Shown: in pieces, positions 38,851 through 46,888 of the stretch
Position numbering within the stretch: the first letter of the stretch is position 1
How the letters are laid out: every line of letters starts with the position of its first letter
Assembly: GCA_016713135.1 (NCBI GenBank)
Contig: JADJPR010000022.1
Location: 248,001-312,000, forward strand
DNA: 64,000 nucleotides
Direction: 5' to 3'
Source of the DNA: Rhodanobacteraceae bacterium
GTDB taxonomy: Bacteria > Pseudomonadota > Gammaproteobacteria > Xanthomonadales > SZUA-5
The notes under the pieces: model-generated
Database searches by the model: none
What the model saw: the letters and a program-made list of their open reading frames with translations, nothing else
Told to the model about the DNA's origin: nothing
Program-made: the position numbers and the translations under genes

Positions 38851-39165
38851 CGATAGCTCTCCAGCAGCGGCCGTCTCATCCTGCCGAAGCAGACCTGAAC
38901 GGTAGACGTGTGAGTGCAGCAGAAGTGGGGCAGGGGGCGGGGGGCAGGGGACCGGCCATGCGGCGGGCTGGGCCTTGCGTCACTTCGCGAATGTGCTCCG
39001 GGGTTGGTCGCAGAAGCGGGGCAGGGGGCTAGCGGACAGGGGACCAGCCATGCGGCACGTGGATGCCACGCGGTGGGCTCGGCCTTGCGTCACTTCCCAA
39101 ATGTGCTCAGGAGTTGGTCCCTTGCCCCTTGACCCTTGCCCCGCCTTTTCGCTTTCACCCTCAGC
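38851..39165. other. Intergenic region filled by a G-rich duplicated repeat
   Basis: 315 bp between the end of imuB and the start of the MotA-like gene, both on minus. Most of it is the duplicated repeat described separately. I see no gene. The promoter of the stator pair should lie in the last 60 bp (38851-38915), but no clear consensus is visible. Confidence 0.5.
38921..39144. repeat. Two direct copies of a ~100-bp G-rich unit plus a complementary C-rich end
   Basis: Copy one (38921-39010) and copy two (39012-39120) share AGAAG-GGGGCAGGGGG at the start, a middle GGACC-GCCATGCGGC and a long end GGCCTTGCGTCACTTC followed by AATGTGCTC and GTTGGTC. Copy two has an extra 20 bp. A C-rich tail (39121-39144, TTGCCCCTTGACCCTTGCCC) is complementary to the G-rich starts. 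The same G-rich and C-rich words recur between imuA and imuB. Confidence 0.65.
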
Positions 39166-40749
39166 TCAGGCAAACCACCCATGCAGGTACCAGCACTCCG
39201 GTTGGCGCAGGTCCTGGTAGACCCAGGCGCGGGCGCCGGGGCTGGGCTGGAAGCTGTCGCGGGCGTGCGGGTCTGCCCGGGCGCCGCCGGACACGGACGC
39301 CGCCAGCGCCTGTCGCGCCGCGCCCGGTGCGCACATGCGGGTGGCGTCGATGACCTCGGCGAGGTAGTAGTCGCGGCGCACATCGTCGTCGTCCCACCAG
39401 CCGGACTCGATGCGCTCGGCGCCGGAGATCAGCATCACCGCGGTGACATCGATCGGCAGCGGCTCGGGCAGCAGGAAGGTCGGGCGCGGGGCATCGGGCG
39501 ACGCGCCTGCGCCGGGTCGGATCTGCGGCGGCCCGTCGGCATTCGGGCGCCAGCGGCTGGCGTATTCCGGACGGTGATCGGCAATCCACTGCGGGCGCAA
39601 CAGCACAGCCTCGCCCAGGCGCGCGGTCAGCCGCTCGATCAATGGTGCCAGCGCGCCGGACTGGTTTTCGTCGCCGAACAGGTCCTGGGGCTTCGGCGCG
39701 AGCGTCGGCAGACACGCCACTTCCAGGTGGATGCCGAGCACCGGGCGCGGGAAGCGCATCCGCTCCAGCCGCGCGCGGGTCAGTCCGTACAGGTGCGCGG
39801 CATCGCGGCTGGGTTCGATCAGGCCCACTTGCAACTGGCAGATGTCGCCGATGCCGGGGCGCAGCTCGTCGCTGCGGCATGCCGATTCCAGCGCGAAGCG
39901 CAGCAGGAAGTGCTGCACGCCGCCATCGCGCGCGACCAGCACCGCAGCGAGGTCGCCGAGCATGCGCTTGAGCGGGAAGGCCAGCGCCTCGGTGCTGGCG
40001 CAGGGGGCCGGCAGCTCCAGCCAGGCGTGGTAGCTGTCGGGCGGGCGGTAGAGTTCCAGCGCCTCAGGCAGTTCGCCGCGCAAACGGCCGAGGTAATCCA
40101 GCACCGGCTGGCCGAAGCGACGTGCCACGCCGGCGCGCGGCAGTTTCGCCAGTTCGCCCAGGGTGCGCACGCCGGTGGCGGCCAGCGTGGCCACGGTGCG
40201 ACTGTCGAGCGCGCTGTCGCCGAGCGCGACCGGTGCCAGCGGGTACAACAGGCCGGAACGCGCTGGATCCCGCCGCGCCACCTCGGCACGCAGCCGCGCG
40301 GCGGCCGGCGTGGCGCCGTAGCCCAGCAATCCGAGGAAACCGAGCTGCGCCAGGTCGGCCTCGATCAGCCCGCGCAGGGCATCGTCGCCACCGAACAGGC
40401 GCGCGCTGCCGCCGAGTTCCAGCAGCAGGGCGTCCTGGCCCTCCAGGCAGACGCGGCTGGTGTAGCGATAAGCCCAGCCGGCCAGGTGTTCCAGCATCTG
40501 GCGCTCGGCCAGGCGGTCGCGGCGATGGATTGCCAGCGGCGCCAGCGCCTGTGCCGCCGCCAGCCGCTGCCCGGCGCGCACCCCGCAGGCTGCCGCTGCG
40601 GCATCCGCCAGGTGCACCTCGGCGCGCTGCTCGGGCCCATCGATCACCACCCGCGGTGCAGCCGCCGGCGCCTGCGCCTGTGCGCGATCGATCAGGTCCA
40701 GCGCGAGGCGGGGCAGGGCGAGGCAGAGCCAGTTGCGGTCGGGGCTCAT
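39166..40749 (-). CDS. imuB: ImuB, catalytically inactive Y-family polymerase homologue of the mutasome
   Basis: 527 residues from the ATG at 40749 (MSPDRNWLCLALPRLALDLI); an ATG at 40782 is in frame but less likely. The N-terminal two thirds is a Y-family polymerase fold: VVIDGPEQRAEVHLADAAAA, AGQRLAAAQALAPLAIHRRD, DALLLELGGSARLFGG, GLLGYGATPAAARLRAEVAR and a helix-hairpin-helix GVRTLGELAKLPRAGVARRF. The acidic catalytic triad of active polymerases is not conserved, as is normal for ImuB, which bridges the beta clamp, ImuA and DnaE2 during damage-induced mutagenesis. Downstream there is no dnaE2 in this window, although it usually follows. Confidence 0.9.
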   Translation of the reverse strand: MSPDRNWLCLALPRLALDLIDRAQAQAPAAAPRVVIDGPEQRAEVHLADAAAAACGVRAGQRLAAAQALAPLAIHRRDRLAERQMLEHLAGWAYRYTSRVCLEGQDALLLELGGSARLFGGDDALRGLIEADLAQLGFLGLLGYGATPAAARLRAEVARRDPARSGLLYPLAPVALGDSALDSRTVATLAATGVRTLGELAKLPRAGVARRFGQPVLDYLGRLRGELPEALELYRPPDSYHAWLELPAPCASTEALAFPLKRMLGDLAAVLVARDGGVQHFLLRFALESACRSDELRPGIGDICQLQVGLIEPSRDAAHLYGLTRARLERMRFPRPVLGIHLEVACLPTLAPKPQDLFGDENQSGALAPLIERLTARLGEAVLLRPQWIADHRPEYASRWRPNADGPPQIRPGAGASPDAPRPTFLLPEPLPIDVTAVMLISGAERIESGWWDDDDVRRDYYLAEVIDATRMCAPGAARQALAASVSGGARADPHARDSFQPSPGARAWVYQDLRQPECWYLHGWFA

Positions 40750-40755
40750 GGGGCA

Positions 40756-40948
40756 GGTGGTGGGTTGTGGTGGGTGCACCATCCGTGCCGCCTCAGCTGT
40801 CGGGTATCAACAGTGGGTCAAGGGGCGAGGGGCAGGGGACCCGGCTCGCGACACGATCGACCCGTGCGGCTGACTGGGGCCCATGCCCCCTGACCCTTGC
40901 CCCGCTTCTGTGCGTCTGCCGTTGCCGCCCACGACCCACAACCCGCCA
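40756..40948. repeat. Mirror-image G-rich/C-rich repeat between imuA and imuB
   Basis: Outer words GTGGTGGGTTGTGGTGGGTG (40757-40776) have a near-complement around CCCACGACCCACAACCCGCC (40928-40947). Inside them, G-rich AAGGGGCGAGGGGCAGGGGA (about 40819-40838) faces C-rich ATGCCCCCTGACCCTTGCCC (about 40881-40900). The two nested arm pairs could fold into a long hairpin. It splits the otherwise compact imuA-imuB unit by about 200 bp. Confidence 0.6.
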
Positions 40949-40950
40949 CA

Positions 40951-41622
40951 TCACGCCCGCACCCGCAGCGGCTGCGCCGACGAGCAACTCAGGCCGCGCG
41001 CCTTGAGCAGTTCCAGCGGGGCGCGCGCGAGGGGGCGGGGGATGCGCATGCGCAGCGCCGCGGGCGACACCGCTCGCTCCTGTGCGAGCGGGCGGAACAC
41101 CAGTGCCAGCGAGCGGCTGCCTTCGGCGGCCAGCGACAGCCGCCGCAGCGCACGCTCGTCGGCCTGCTCGGACCACAGCAGCAGGCTGCCGGGGATGCCG
41201 CTGGCCAGGATCTGCTCGGCTGCCCACAGCGCGTCGCGTTCGCTGGCGGGCGCGATCCACAGCACGCGGTCCAGCGCCACGCCGGCCTGCGCCAGCGCCT
41301 GCACGCACGGCGGGCAGGGCGGATGCACGTACACCAGCGTCTGGCCCGCCCGGGTGCGCTGCGCCAGCAGCGGCAACAGCAGTTCCATCTCGCCCATGCC
41401 CGGCTGCGGCAGCAGCACCTCGCACAGACGCCCTAGCGGCAGGCCGTAGCCCGGCAGTTGTGCATCCAGTCCCTGCCAGCCGGTCGGCTGGGTCGGCAGC
41501 GGTTTCTGCGAGCCCTCGCGGGCGCGCCAGATGTCCTGGTGCTGCAGCAGATCGGCGGTGGACACCGCGGCGGCGTCGGTGGTGGAGGGGACGATGGCAG
41601 GCAAGGCGCGCAGGGCGGACAT
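40951..41622 (-). CDS. imuA: ImuA, RecA-like SOS mutasome protein
   Basis: 223 residues. ImuA is a RecA/SulA-like protein that works with ImuB and DnaE2 in error-prone lesion bypass. Typical features: an N-terminal start LRALPAIVPSTTDAAAVSTA, GWQGLDAQLPGYGLPLGRLC (matching the ImuA LDAxLPGGGWP-like segment), EVLLPQPGMGEMELLLPLLA (RecA-like core without a clean Walker A), LWIAPASERDALWAAEQIL and MRIPRPLARAPLELLKARGL near the end. It follows lexA by 88 bp on the same strand; that gap has a CGTCTCA-GGCAT-TGAGACG hairpin (41664-41682). Probably co-transcribed with lexA from the SOS promoter. Confidence 0.88.
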   Translation of the reverse strand: MSALRALPAIVPSTTDAAAVSTADLLQHQDIWRAREGSQKPLPTQPTGWQGLDAQLPGYGLPLGRLCEVLLPQPGMGEMELLLPLLAQRTRAGQTLVYVHPPCPPCVQALAQAGVALDRVLWIAPASERDALWAAEQILASGIPGSLLLWSEQADERALRRLSLAAEGSRSLALVFRPLAQERAVSPAALRMRIPRPLARAPLELLKARGLSCSSAQPLRVRA

Positions 41623-41710
41623 GACGGTGGTTCCTGATGGGGCTGCTACAGAATCGCCATCGTCGTCTCAGGCATTGAGACGGCACGCGTCCTGGACCGC
41701 GATGCCGTGC

Positions 41711-42331
41711 CTACACGAGCCCGGTCCGCACCACGCCGACCGCCAGCCCTTCGATGGCGAACGCCTCCTCGGGGTCCACCTCGATCGGCGCGTAGGCCGG
41801 GTTCTCGGCGCACAGGCGCACGCGCCCACCCTCGCATTGCAGGCGCTTCACCGTGACCTCCTCGCCCAGCCTTGCCACCACGATCTGTCCCGGTTCGGCA
41901 CTGGCGCTGCGGTGCACCGCGAGCAAATCGCCGTCGAGGATGCCGGCGCCGGTCATGCTGTCGCCGCGCACCCGCAGCAGGTAATCGGCCCGTGGATGGA
42001 ACAACCCGGCCTCCACCGCGATCTCGGACTCGATGTTCTCGACCGCCAGGATCGGGCTGCCGGCGGCCACGCGCCCGACCAGTGGCAGGGTCGACCCGCT
42101 CCGCACAGCCCTCCCGGACAGCACGCGGATGCCACGCGAGCGCCCTGGGGCGATCTCGATGGCGCCCCGGCGCGCCAGCGCACGCAGATGCTCCTCGGCC
42201 GCGTTCGGCGAGCGGAAACCGAAGGCGCTGGCAATCTCCGCGCGGGTCGGCGGCGCACCATTGCGCAGGTTCTGGTCGACGATCCACTCGAGGATCTGAC
42301 GTTGCCTGGGGGTCAGCGAGTTCTCATCCAT
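41711..42331 (-). CDS. lexA: LexA SOS repressor
   Basis: 206 residues from the ATG at 42331 (MDENSLTPRQRQILEWIVDQ). An in-frame ATG at 42346 adds five residues but overlaps the LexA box. Residues 1-65 are the winged-helix DNA-binding domain (PTRAEIASAFGFRSPNAAEE). The S24 self-cleavage domain has the Ala90-Gly91 site in LVGRVAAGSPI, Ser125 in RVRGDSMTGAGIL and Lys162 in EEVTVKRL, so autocleavage should work. It represses its own cassette until RecA filaments trigger cleavage. First gene of lexA-imuA-imuB. A second, main LexA may exist elsewhere in the genome. Confidence 0.95.
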   Translation of the reverse strand: MDENSLTPRQRQILEWIVDQNLRNGAPPTRAEIASAFGFRSPNAAEEHLRALARRGAIEIAPGRSRGIRVLSGRAVRSGSTLPLVGRVAAGSPILAVENIESEIAVEAGLFHPRADYLLRVRGDSMTGAGILDGDLLAVHRSASAEPGQIVVARLGEEVTVKRLQCEGGRVRLCAENPAYAPIEVDPEEAFAIEGLAVGVVRTGLV

Positions 42332-42334
42332 GCA

Positions 42335-42350
42335 CTGTATTTTCATACAG
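42335..42350. promoter_or_regulatory. LexA operator (SOS box)
   Basis: CTGTATTTTCATACAG has perfect CTGTAT/ATACAG arms around TTTC and closely matches the E. coli-type SOS consensus CTGT-N8-ACAG. It lies immediately upstream of the lexA start, where it would block transcription of lexA-imuA-imuB. It is also about 105 bp from the divergent delta-60 gene, whose control by LexA is possible but not implied. Confidence 0.9.
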
Positions 42351-42455
42351 CTTCATCGGCCACACAAGGGCCGGCGTTATCCTTGTCGCCGGGTGCGCGA
42401 TACATCAGGCCGCCCGATTGCGCCTGAGCAACCTGAATCTCACGGGAGGCGGGCC

Positions 42456-43897
42456 ATGGACCTGAGGCTTTGGATGGTTGTCGGATGGATGGCGCTGTGC
42501 AATGCCGCATCCGCGCTCGACAGCACGCTCGACGCCAGCTTCGGCAGTGGCGGCCAGCGTGTGCTGAGCTATCAGGTGGCCAGCAACGAGCCCGACCAGG
42601 GCCTGGCGATCCTGCACGACAGCCTGGGCCGCCGGATCGTCATCGTGGTCCGCCGCAACCCGTTCCCGCTGGCGCCGGAACGGCCTTCGAACTGATCCTG
42701 TTCCGCTACCTCGGCGATGGCAGCGTCGACACCAGCTTCGGCTTCGGCAGCGGCCAGGTGCGCGCGACCACCGACTGGAGCGACTTCCGCGGCGCGTTGA
42801 TCGACCGTCAGAACCGGATCGTGGTGGTCGGCACCACCCTGGTCGGCTCGCCGCAGACCGCCTCGCTGCAGGTGCTGCGGTTGACCGCCGCAGGCGAACG
42901 CGACGGCAGCTTCAATGGCGGCACTGGCAACAATGGCATCGTCGCCTACGGTTTCGGGCCCAGCGCCGCCAACCGGATCATTGCGATCGCACTGATGCCG
43001 AATGACGACCTGGTCACCGCGGCGGACCTCGACCAGGGCAATGGCGACATCATCCTGCAGCGGATCAGCGGATCCAGCGGCACGCCCGTGGCCACCTGGG
43101 GCGATGGCTTCGGCTTCAAGATCGTCGACCTGCAGCCATCCGCGAATGCGGCGCGCGACACCGTCGTCGGCCTGGCCGTGCTGCCGGACGGACGCCTGCT
43201 GGTGCTCGCCCAGTCCTGCACCAGTGCCCTGGGCTGCCTGCCGGCGGCGGCGCAACTGACCGCCACCACGGGTCAGCTAGACACCAGCTTCTGCGCCAGC
43301 ACGGCCTGCATGAACGCCTCGGTGACGGGCGCCAACCGGGGACGCCGAGTGGTCCGCAACCTGCAGTACGACGGCCAGGCGGTGACCCAGATGGCGGTGA
43401 CCGTGGGCCTGCGCGACGATGCCGGGCGGATCATCCAGGGCGGCCGCGCAACCTTGGCCTCTGGAATGGCTGCACCCTTGCTGTTCCTGCGCCTCAACCC
43501 CAACGGCGAACTCGACACCGGCTTCGGTTCGCCTGCCACGCCGGGTTTCCAGGGGCTCGCCCTCGCCGGAGTGCCGCTGGCAGCCAGTGCCTTGCTGCGC
43601 GACGGCAACGGGCGCCTGGTGGTCGGCGGGCAGGGCGATTACGCCGGCCTGCGCCGGATCTTTGTCGCCCGCCTGGGCGACAACGGCCAGCCGGACGTCA
43701 GCTTTGGCGCCGGCACGGCACTGGTCGAGTATTTCGCTGCGCCGGCGGCCGACGATCGCGCCCTGCGCGCGCTGGCCCTGGATGGCACGCGCATCCTGGG
43801 GCTCGGCGACTTCAACGGCGGCAGCAACCGCGACGCCTTCCTGTTCCGCCTCGGCGGTACCGAGGATGGGCTGTTCGCGAGTGGTTTCGAGAATTGA
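42456..43897 (+). CDS. Exported delta-60 repeat protein with C-terminal FASGFE motif (one frame break)
   Basis: About 480 residues once repaired. ATG at 42456 follows GGGAGGCGGG and starts a signal peptide (MDLRLWMVVGWMALCNAASA). The first frame (LDSTLDASFGSGGQRVLSYQ) stops at 42695; the next frame continues from about 42681 (TAFELILFRYLGDGSVDTSF). One added base joins them. Delta-60 repeats of the form G-x-x-D-x-S-F-G occur throughout: GDGSVDTSFGFGSG, AGERDGSFNGGTGNNG, PNGELDTGFGSPATPG, NGQPDVSFGAGT. They are likely to form a beta-propeller-like fold. The protein ends EDGLFASGFEN, sharing the F-A-x-G-F-E motif with the beta-helix protein at 3917-6283. Exported, function unknown. Confidence 0.75.
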
Positions 43898-43978
43898 GCG
43901 CATGCAGTGTGCGCTTGTACCCGGCCAGGGCGTTTCCCGTAGCGAGCCTGCAACCAGAGATCGATGAACCTGCAGCCG

Positions 43979-43995
43979 CCGCCGTTGGCGGTTTT
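43979..43995 (+). terminator. Candidate intrinsic terminator after the delta-60 gene
   Basis: CCGCC-GTT-GGCGG followed at once by TTTT, about 80 bp past the delta-60 stop. The stem is short (5 bp) but GC-only and has a U-tract on the plus-strand transcript. Confidence 0.4.
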
Positions 43996-44011
43996 CCAGC
44001 GGCCGCGCGGT

Positions 44012-44479
44012 TCAACCCTTGGGCTTGAGCCACTCGTTCTCGACCACGGCGCAGGTCTCGCCCAGTTCGCGGCTGAGAAAATCCATGTTCGGGCGGTCGA
44101 GGATGCCCTCGCGCAGGGGGCCGAACTGGCGGTCGAAACCGCTGGCCGACTTGGCTTTCCGAGCGGCGATCTTCTTTGCCTCTGTTGCCAGTTCCTCGGC
44201 GTGCGCTGCGCGCCAGGCGGCGTAATTCGATGCGGTACGGCTCTTGAAACTCTGTCGCGGCAGCGCGCACATGGCCTTGTACGGGCCCGGCACGCGTGCC
44301 GGGTTGTCGCCACAGGCCTCGCGCAAGGTCTGGTCGATGCGGATGCAGTCGTCGACAGAGATTTCGATCATCGCCGCGACATCGCGGGCGCGCTGCGCCG
44401 CGGCGTCATCCGCAGCAACAGCGCCGGCGGCGGTCGCCAGGCCGAAGGCGAGGGTGACGGCTCGAAAGATGGTGTGCAT
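44012..44479 (-). CDS. Small exported hypothetical protein
   Basis: 155 residues from the ATG at 44479 (MHTIFRAVTLAFGLATAAGA, a signal peptide with cleavage near AVAA). The frame extends upstream but lacks coding character. The mature part is helical and charged, with three Cys: SVDDCIRIDQTLREACGDN, YKAMCALPRQSFKSR, AEELATEAKKIAARKAKSAS, LSRELGETCAVVENEWLKP. Paired cysteines suggest a disulfide-linked periplasmic helical protein. I do not recognise the family. Divergent from the RidA gene. Confidence 0.6.
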   Translation of the reverse strand: MHTIFRAVTLAFGLATAAGAVAADDAAAQRARDVAAMIEISVDDCIRIDQTLREACGDNPARVPGPYKAMCALPRQSFKSRTASNYAAWRAAHAEELATEAKKIAARKAKSASGFDRQFGPLREGILDRPNMDFLSRELGETCAVVENEWLKPKG

Positions 44480-44552
44480 CGGGCTTCCCGCTGGCGCGAA
44501 ACGGCGCGGAGTATGCTCGAAGATCCCACCGTCCCGCAGCAGGATCCCGCGC

Positions 44553-44942
44553 ATGCCCGGCGAGCGCCATCTGATCAGTTCCGGTTCCACCTTCGAGGCC
44601 GAGATCGGCTACTCGCGCGCCGTAGTGCAGGGCGACTGGATCTTCGTCTCCGGCACCACCGGATTCGACTACACGACGATGTCCATCGCCGACGACATCG
44701 TCACCCAGACCGCGCAGTGCCTGCGCAATATCGAGTGGGCGCTGGCCCAGGCCGGCGCCAGCCTGGCCGACGTGGTGCGCGTCACCTACATGCTGCCGGA
44801 TGCCAGCGAGTTTCCGCAGTGCTGGCCGGTCCTGCGGCAGTATTTCGGCGAGATCCGCCCGGCCGCGACGATGATCGCGGTGGGCCTGGCCGATCCGCGC
44901 ATGCGCATCGAGATCGAGGTGACTGCCTTGCGCCGGACCTGA
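44553..44942 (+). CDS. RidA/YjgF-family protein
   Basis: 129 residues, normal length. RidA proteins deaminate reactive enamines and imines released by PLP enzymes. The trimer-forming chorismate-mutase-like fold is recognisable: ERHLISSGSTFEAEIGYSRA, GDWIFVSGTTGFDYTTMSIA, QTAQCLRNIEWALAQAGASL, VVRVTYMLPDASEFPQCWPV, AATMIAVGLADPRMRIEIEV. The catalytic Arg of true RidA (in the R-A-A-R-x-x-V region) is replaced by AATMIAVGLAD with Met where Arg is expected, so this is likely one of the Rid subfamilies of unknown activity. It is convergent with the phosphomannomutase gene. Confidence 0.85.
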   Translation: MPGERHLISSGSTFEAEIGYSRAVVQGDWIFVSGTTGFDYTTMSIADDIVTQTAQCLRNIEWALAQAGASLADVVRVTYMLPDASEFPQCWPVLRQYFGEIRPAATMIAVGLADPRMRIEIEVTALRRT

Positions 44943-44962
44943 CGATCCGGTGCCGCACCTCC

Positions 44963-46351
44963 TCAGTGCCCGGCGGCCACCCGGGCATCCGGCTTGACCG
45001 CGAGGATCTGCGCCATGAACTGCGCCTGGATCCGTGCCAGCGCCTCCGGGGTGTGGCCCTCGAAACGCAGCACCAGCACCGGCGTGGTGTTGGATGCGCG
45101 CACCAGGCCGAATCCGTCTGCGTACTCGGCGCGCAGGCCGTCGATGGTGATGACCTCCAGGGCACCGTCGAAACGCGCGGATTCGCGCAGTTTCTCGACC
45201 ACCGCGTGGTGCTCGCCTTCGGCGCAAGGTACGTTCAGTTCCGGTGTGCTGAAGCTGGTCGGCAGCGCATCCAGCACGGCGCTCGGGTCGGCCGAGCGGC
45301 TGAGGATCTCCAGCAGGCGCGCGGCGGTGTAGGTCGCGTCGTCGAAGCCATACCAGCGCTCGGCGAAGAAGATGTGCCCGCTCATCTCGCCGGCCAGCGG
45401 TGCGCCGGTTTCCTTGAGCCTGGCCTTGATCAGCGAATGGCCGGTCTTGTACATCGACGGTTTGCCGCCGGCCGCGCGGATGGCCTGCGCCAGGCGTTGG
45501 CTGCACTTGACGTCGAAGATGATCTCGCCACCCGGCACGCGTGCCAGCACATCCTGCGCAAACAGCATGATCTGGCGATCGGGGAAGATGTTGTGGCCAT
45601 CCTTGGTGACCACGCCCAGGCGGTCGCCGTCGCCGTCGAAGGCGAGGCCGAGGTCGGCGCCCTGAGCCTTCACGGCGGCAATCAGATCGGCCAGGTTCTC
45701 CGGCTTCGACGGATCCGGATGATGGTTCGGGAAGTCGCCGTCGACCTCCGAATACAACTCGCTGACGCTGCAGCCCAGCGCGCGCAGGATGCCGGGCGCC
45801 GACGCCCCGGGAATGCCGTTGCCCGAGTCGACCACGATCTTCAGCGGGCGCGCCAGGCGACAGTCGCCGATGATCCTGGCGGTGTACTCGGCGAGCACAT
45901 CCAGGTGCACGAACCCGCCATCTCCATCCACGTAGTCCTCGGCCTCGATCCGCTGGCGCAGTCGCTGGATGTCCTCGCCATAGATCGCGCGGCCGCCGAG
46001 CACCATCTTGAAGCCGTTGTAATCCTTGGGATTATGGCTGCCGGTGACCTGGATGCCGCTGCTGCAGCCGGTGTCGCCGCGGGTGGCGGCGACGTAGTAC
46101 AGCATCGGCGTGGTCACCGCGCCGAGTTCGATCACATCGATGCCGCTGGCGCGCAATCCGCGCATCAGCGCGGCGCTGAGCGCTGGCCCGGACAAACGGC
46201 CGTCGCGCCCTACCGCCACCGCGCGCTCGCCGAGGGTCCTGGCCTCACTGCCGAAAGCGCGGCCCAAATGCTCGGCGAAGGCCTCGTCGAGCGTCTGGCC
46301 GACCACACCACGGATGTCGTAGGCCTTGAAGATGGATGCGGCGACCTGCAT
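44963..46351 (-). CDS. algC: Phosphomannomutase/phosphoglucomutase
   Basis: 462 residues from the ATG at 46351 (MQVAASIFKAYDIRGVVGQT). It interconverts hexose 1- and 6-phosphates for GDP-mannose and UDP-glucose routes. Alpha-D-phosphohexomutase motifs are complete: active-site Ser in QVTGSHNPKDYNGFK, metal loop in LAFDGDGDRLGVVT, sugar loop GEMSGHIFFAERW, and phosphate loop VRASNTTPVLVLRFEG. Length and the MQVAASIFKAYDIRG start match AlgC/XanA types of pseudomonads and xanthomonads. It supports exopolysaccharide and LPS synthesis together with galU further along. The symbol is by similarity. Confidence 0.92.
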   Translation of the reverse strand: MQVAASIFKAYDIRGVVGQTLDEAFAEHLGRAFGSEARTLGERAVAVGRDGRLSGPALSAALMRGLRASGIDVIELGAVTTPMLYYVAATRGDTGCSSGIQVTGSHNPKDYNGFKMVLGGRAIYGEDIQRLRQRIEAEDYVDGDGGFVHLDVLAEYTARIIGDCRLARPLKIVVDSGNGIPGASAPGILRALGCSVSELYSEVDGDFPNHHPDPSKPENLADLIAAVKAQGADLGLAFDGDGDRLGVVTKDGHNIFPDRQIMLFAQDVLARVPGGEIIFDVKCSQRLAQAIRAAGGKPSMYKTGHSLIKARLKETGAPLAGEMSGHIFFAERWYGFDDATYTAARLLEILSRSADPSAVLDALPTSFSTPELNVPCAEGEHHAVVEKLRESARFDGALEVITIDGLRAEYADGFGLVRASNTTPVLVLRFEGHTPEALARIQAQFMAQILAVKPDARVAAGH

Positions 46352-46458
46352 GAGGGTTCCAAAGGTGGCGTCGGGGCCGCGGATTCTAGCCGGCATCACA
46401 CGAGGCGCTTGCCAGATGGTCCCGGTTAGACTCGGGAAACCGTTCGAGGAGTGCACCG

Positions 46459-46857
46459 ATGGATACGCTCGCCCGCTGGCACCATGTCGTCGCCACACGC
46501 GATCCCGCCGGCCTCGACGCGCTGCTGGCGGACGAGGTGGTGTTCCACTCGCCGGTGGTGCATACGCCTCAACGTGGGCGTCTGCTGACGCGGATGTACC
46601 TGACGGCGGCAATGCATGTGCTCGGCAATGCGAGCTTCCGCTATGTGCGCGAAGTCGTCGGCGCCATGGATGCCGTGCTGGAGTTCGAGGCCGAGGTGGA
46701 CGGCATCACCGTCAACGGCGTCGACATGATCCGCTGGGACGCGCAAGGCCGGATCATCGACTTCAAGGTGATGGTGCGCCCGGCCAAGGCGATGGCGCTG
46801 CTGCAGCAGAAGATGGCGGAGTTGCTGGCGAAAGTGGGGAAGGGCGCCAGCGCCTGA
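46459..46857 (+). CDS. NTF2-like (SnoaL-type) protein
   Basis: 132 residues from the ATG at 46459, with CGAGGAG upstream. The cone-shaped NTF2-like fold is suggested by LARWHHVVATRDPAGLDALL, ADEVVFHSPVVHTPQRGR, VREVVGAMDAVLEFEAEVDG and VDMIRWDAQGRIIDFKVMV. Such proteins are enzymes or binding proteins for small molecules; no catalytic residues can be assigned. Cytoplasmic. Divergent from the phosphomannomutase gene with a 107-bp gap. Confidence 0.75.
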   Translation: MDTLARWHHVVATRDPAGLDALLADEVVFHSPVVHTPQRGRLLTRMYLTAAMHVLGNASFRYVREVVGAMDAVLEFEAEVDGITVNGVDMIRWDAQGRIIDFKVMVRPAKAMALLQQKMAELLAKVGKGASA

Positions 46858-46888
46858 TCGCTGCGCTGGCGTATTCCCTCGGCCCGGC

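Noticed and set aside
38921..39144. A CRISPR-like array
   Set aside because: Only two diverged copies of about 100 bp, no regular spacers, no cas genes in the window.
41646..42287. Minus-strand frame overlapping lexA
   Set aside because: Shadow frame, Arg/Gly/Ala-rich; the lexA frame has all family residues.
42456..42695. Separate short gene before the delta-60 protein
   Set aside because: The frame breaks in the middle of a repeat pattern and continues one frame over; one gene with a frame break is the simpler reading.
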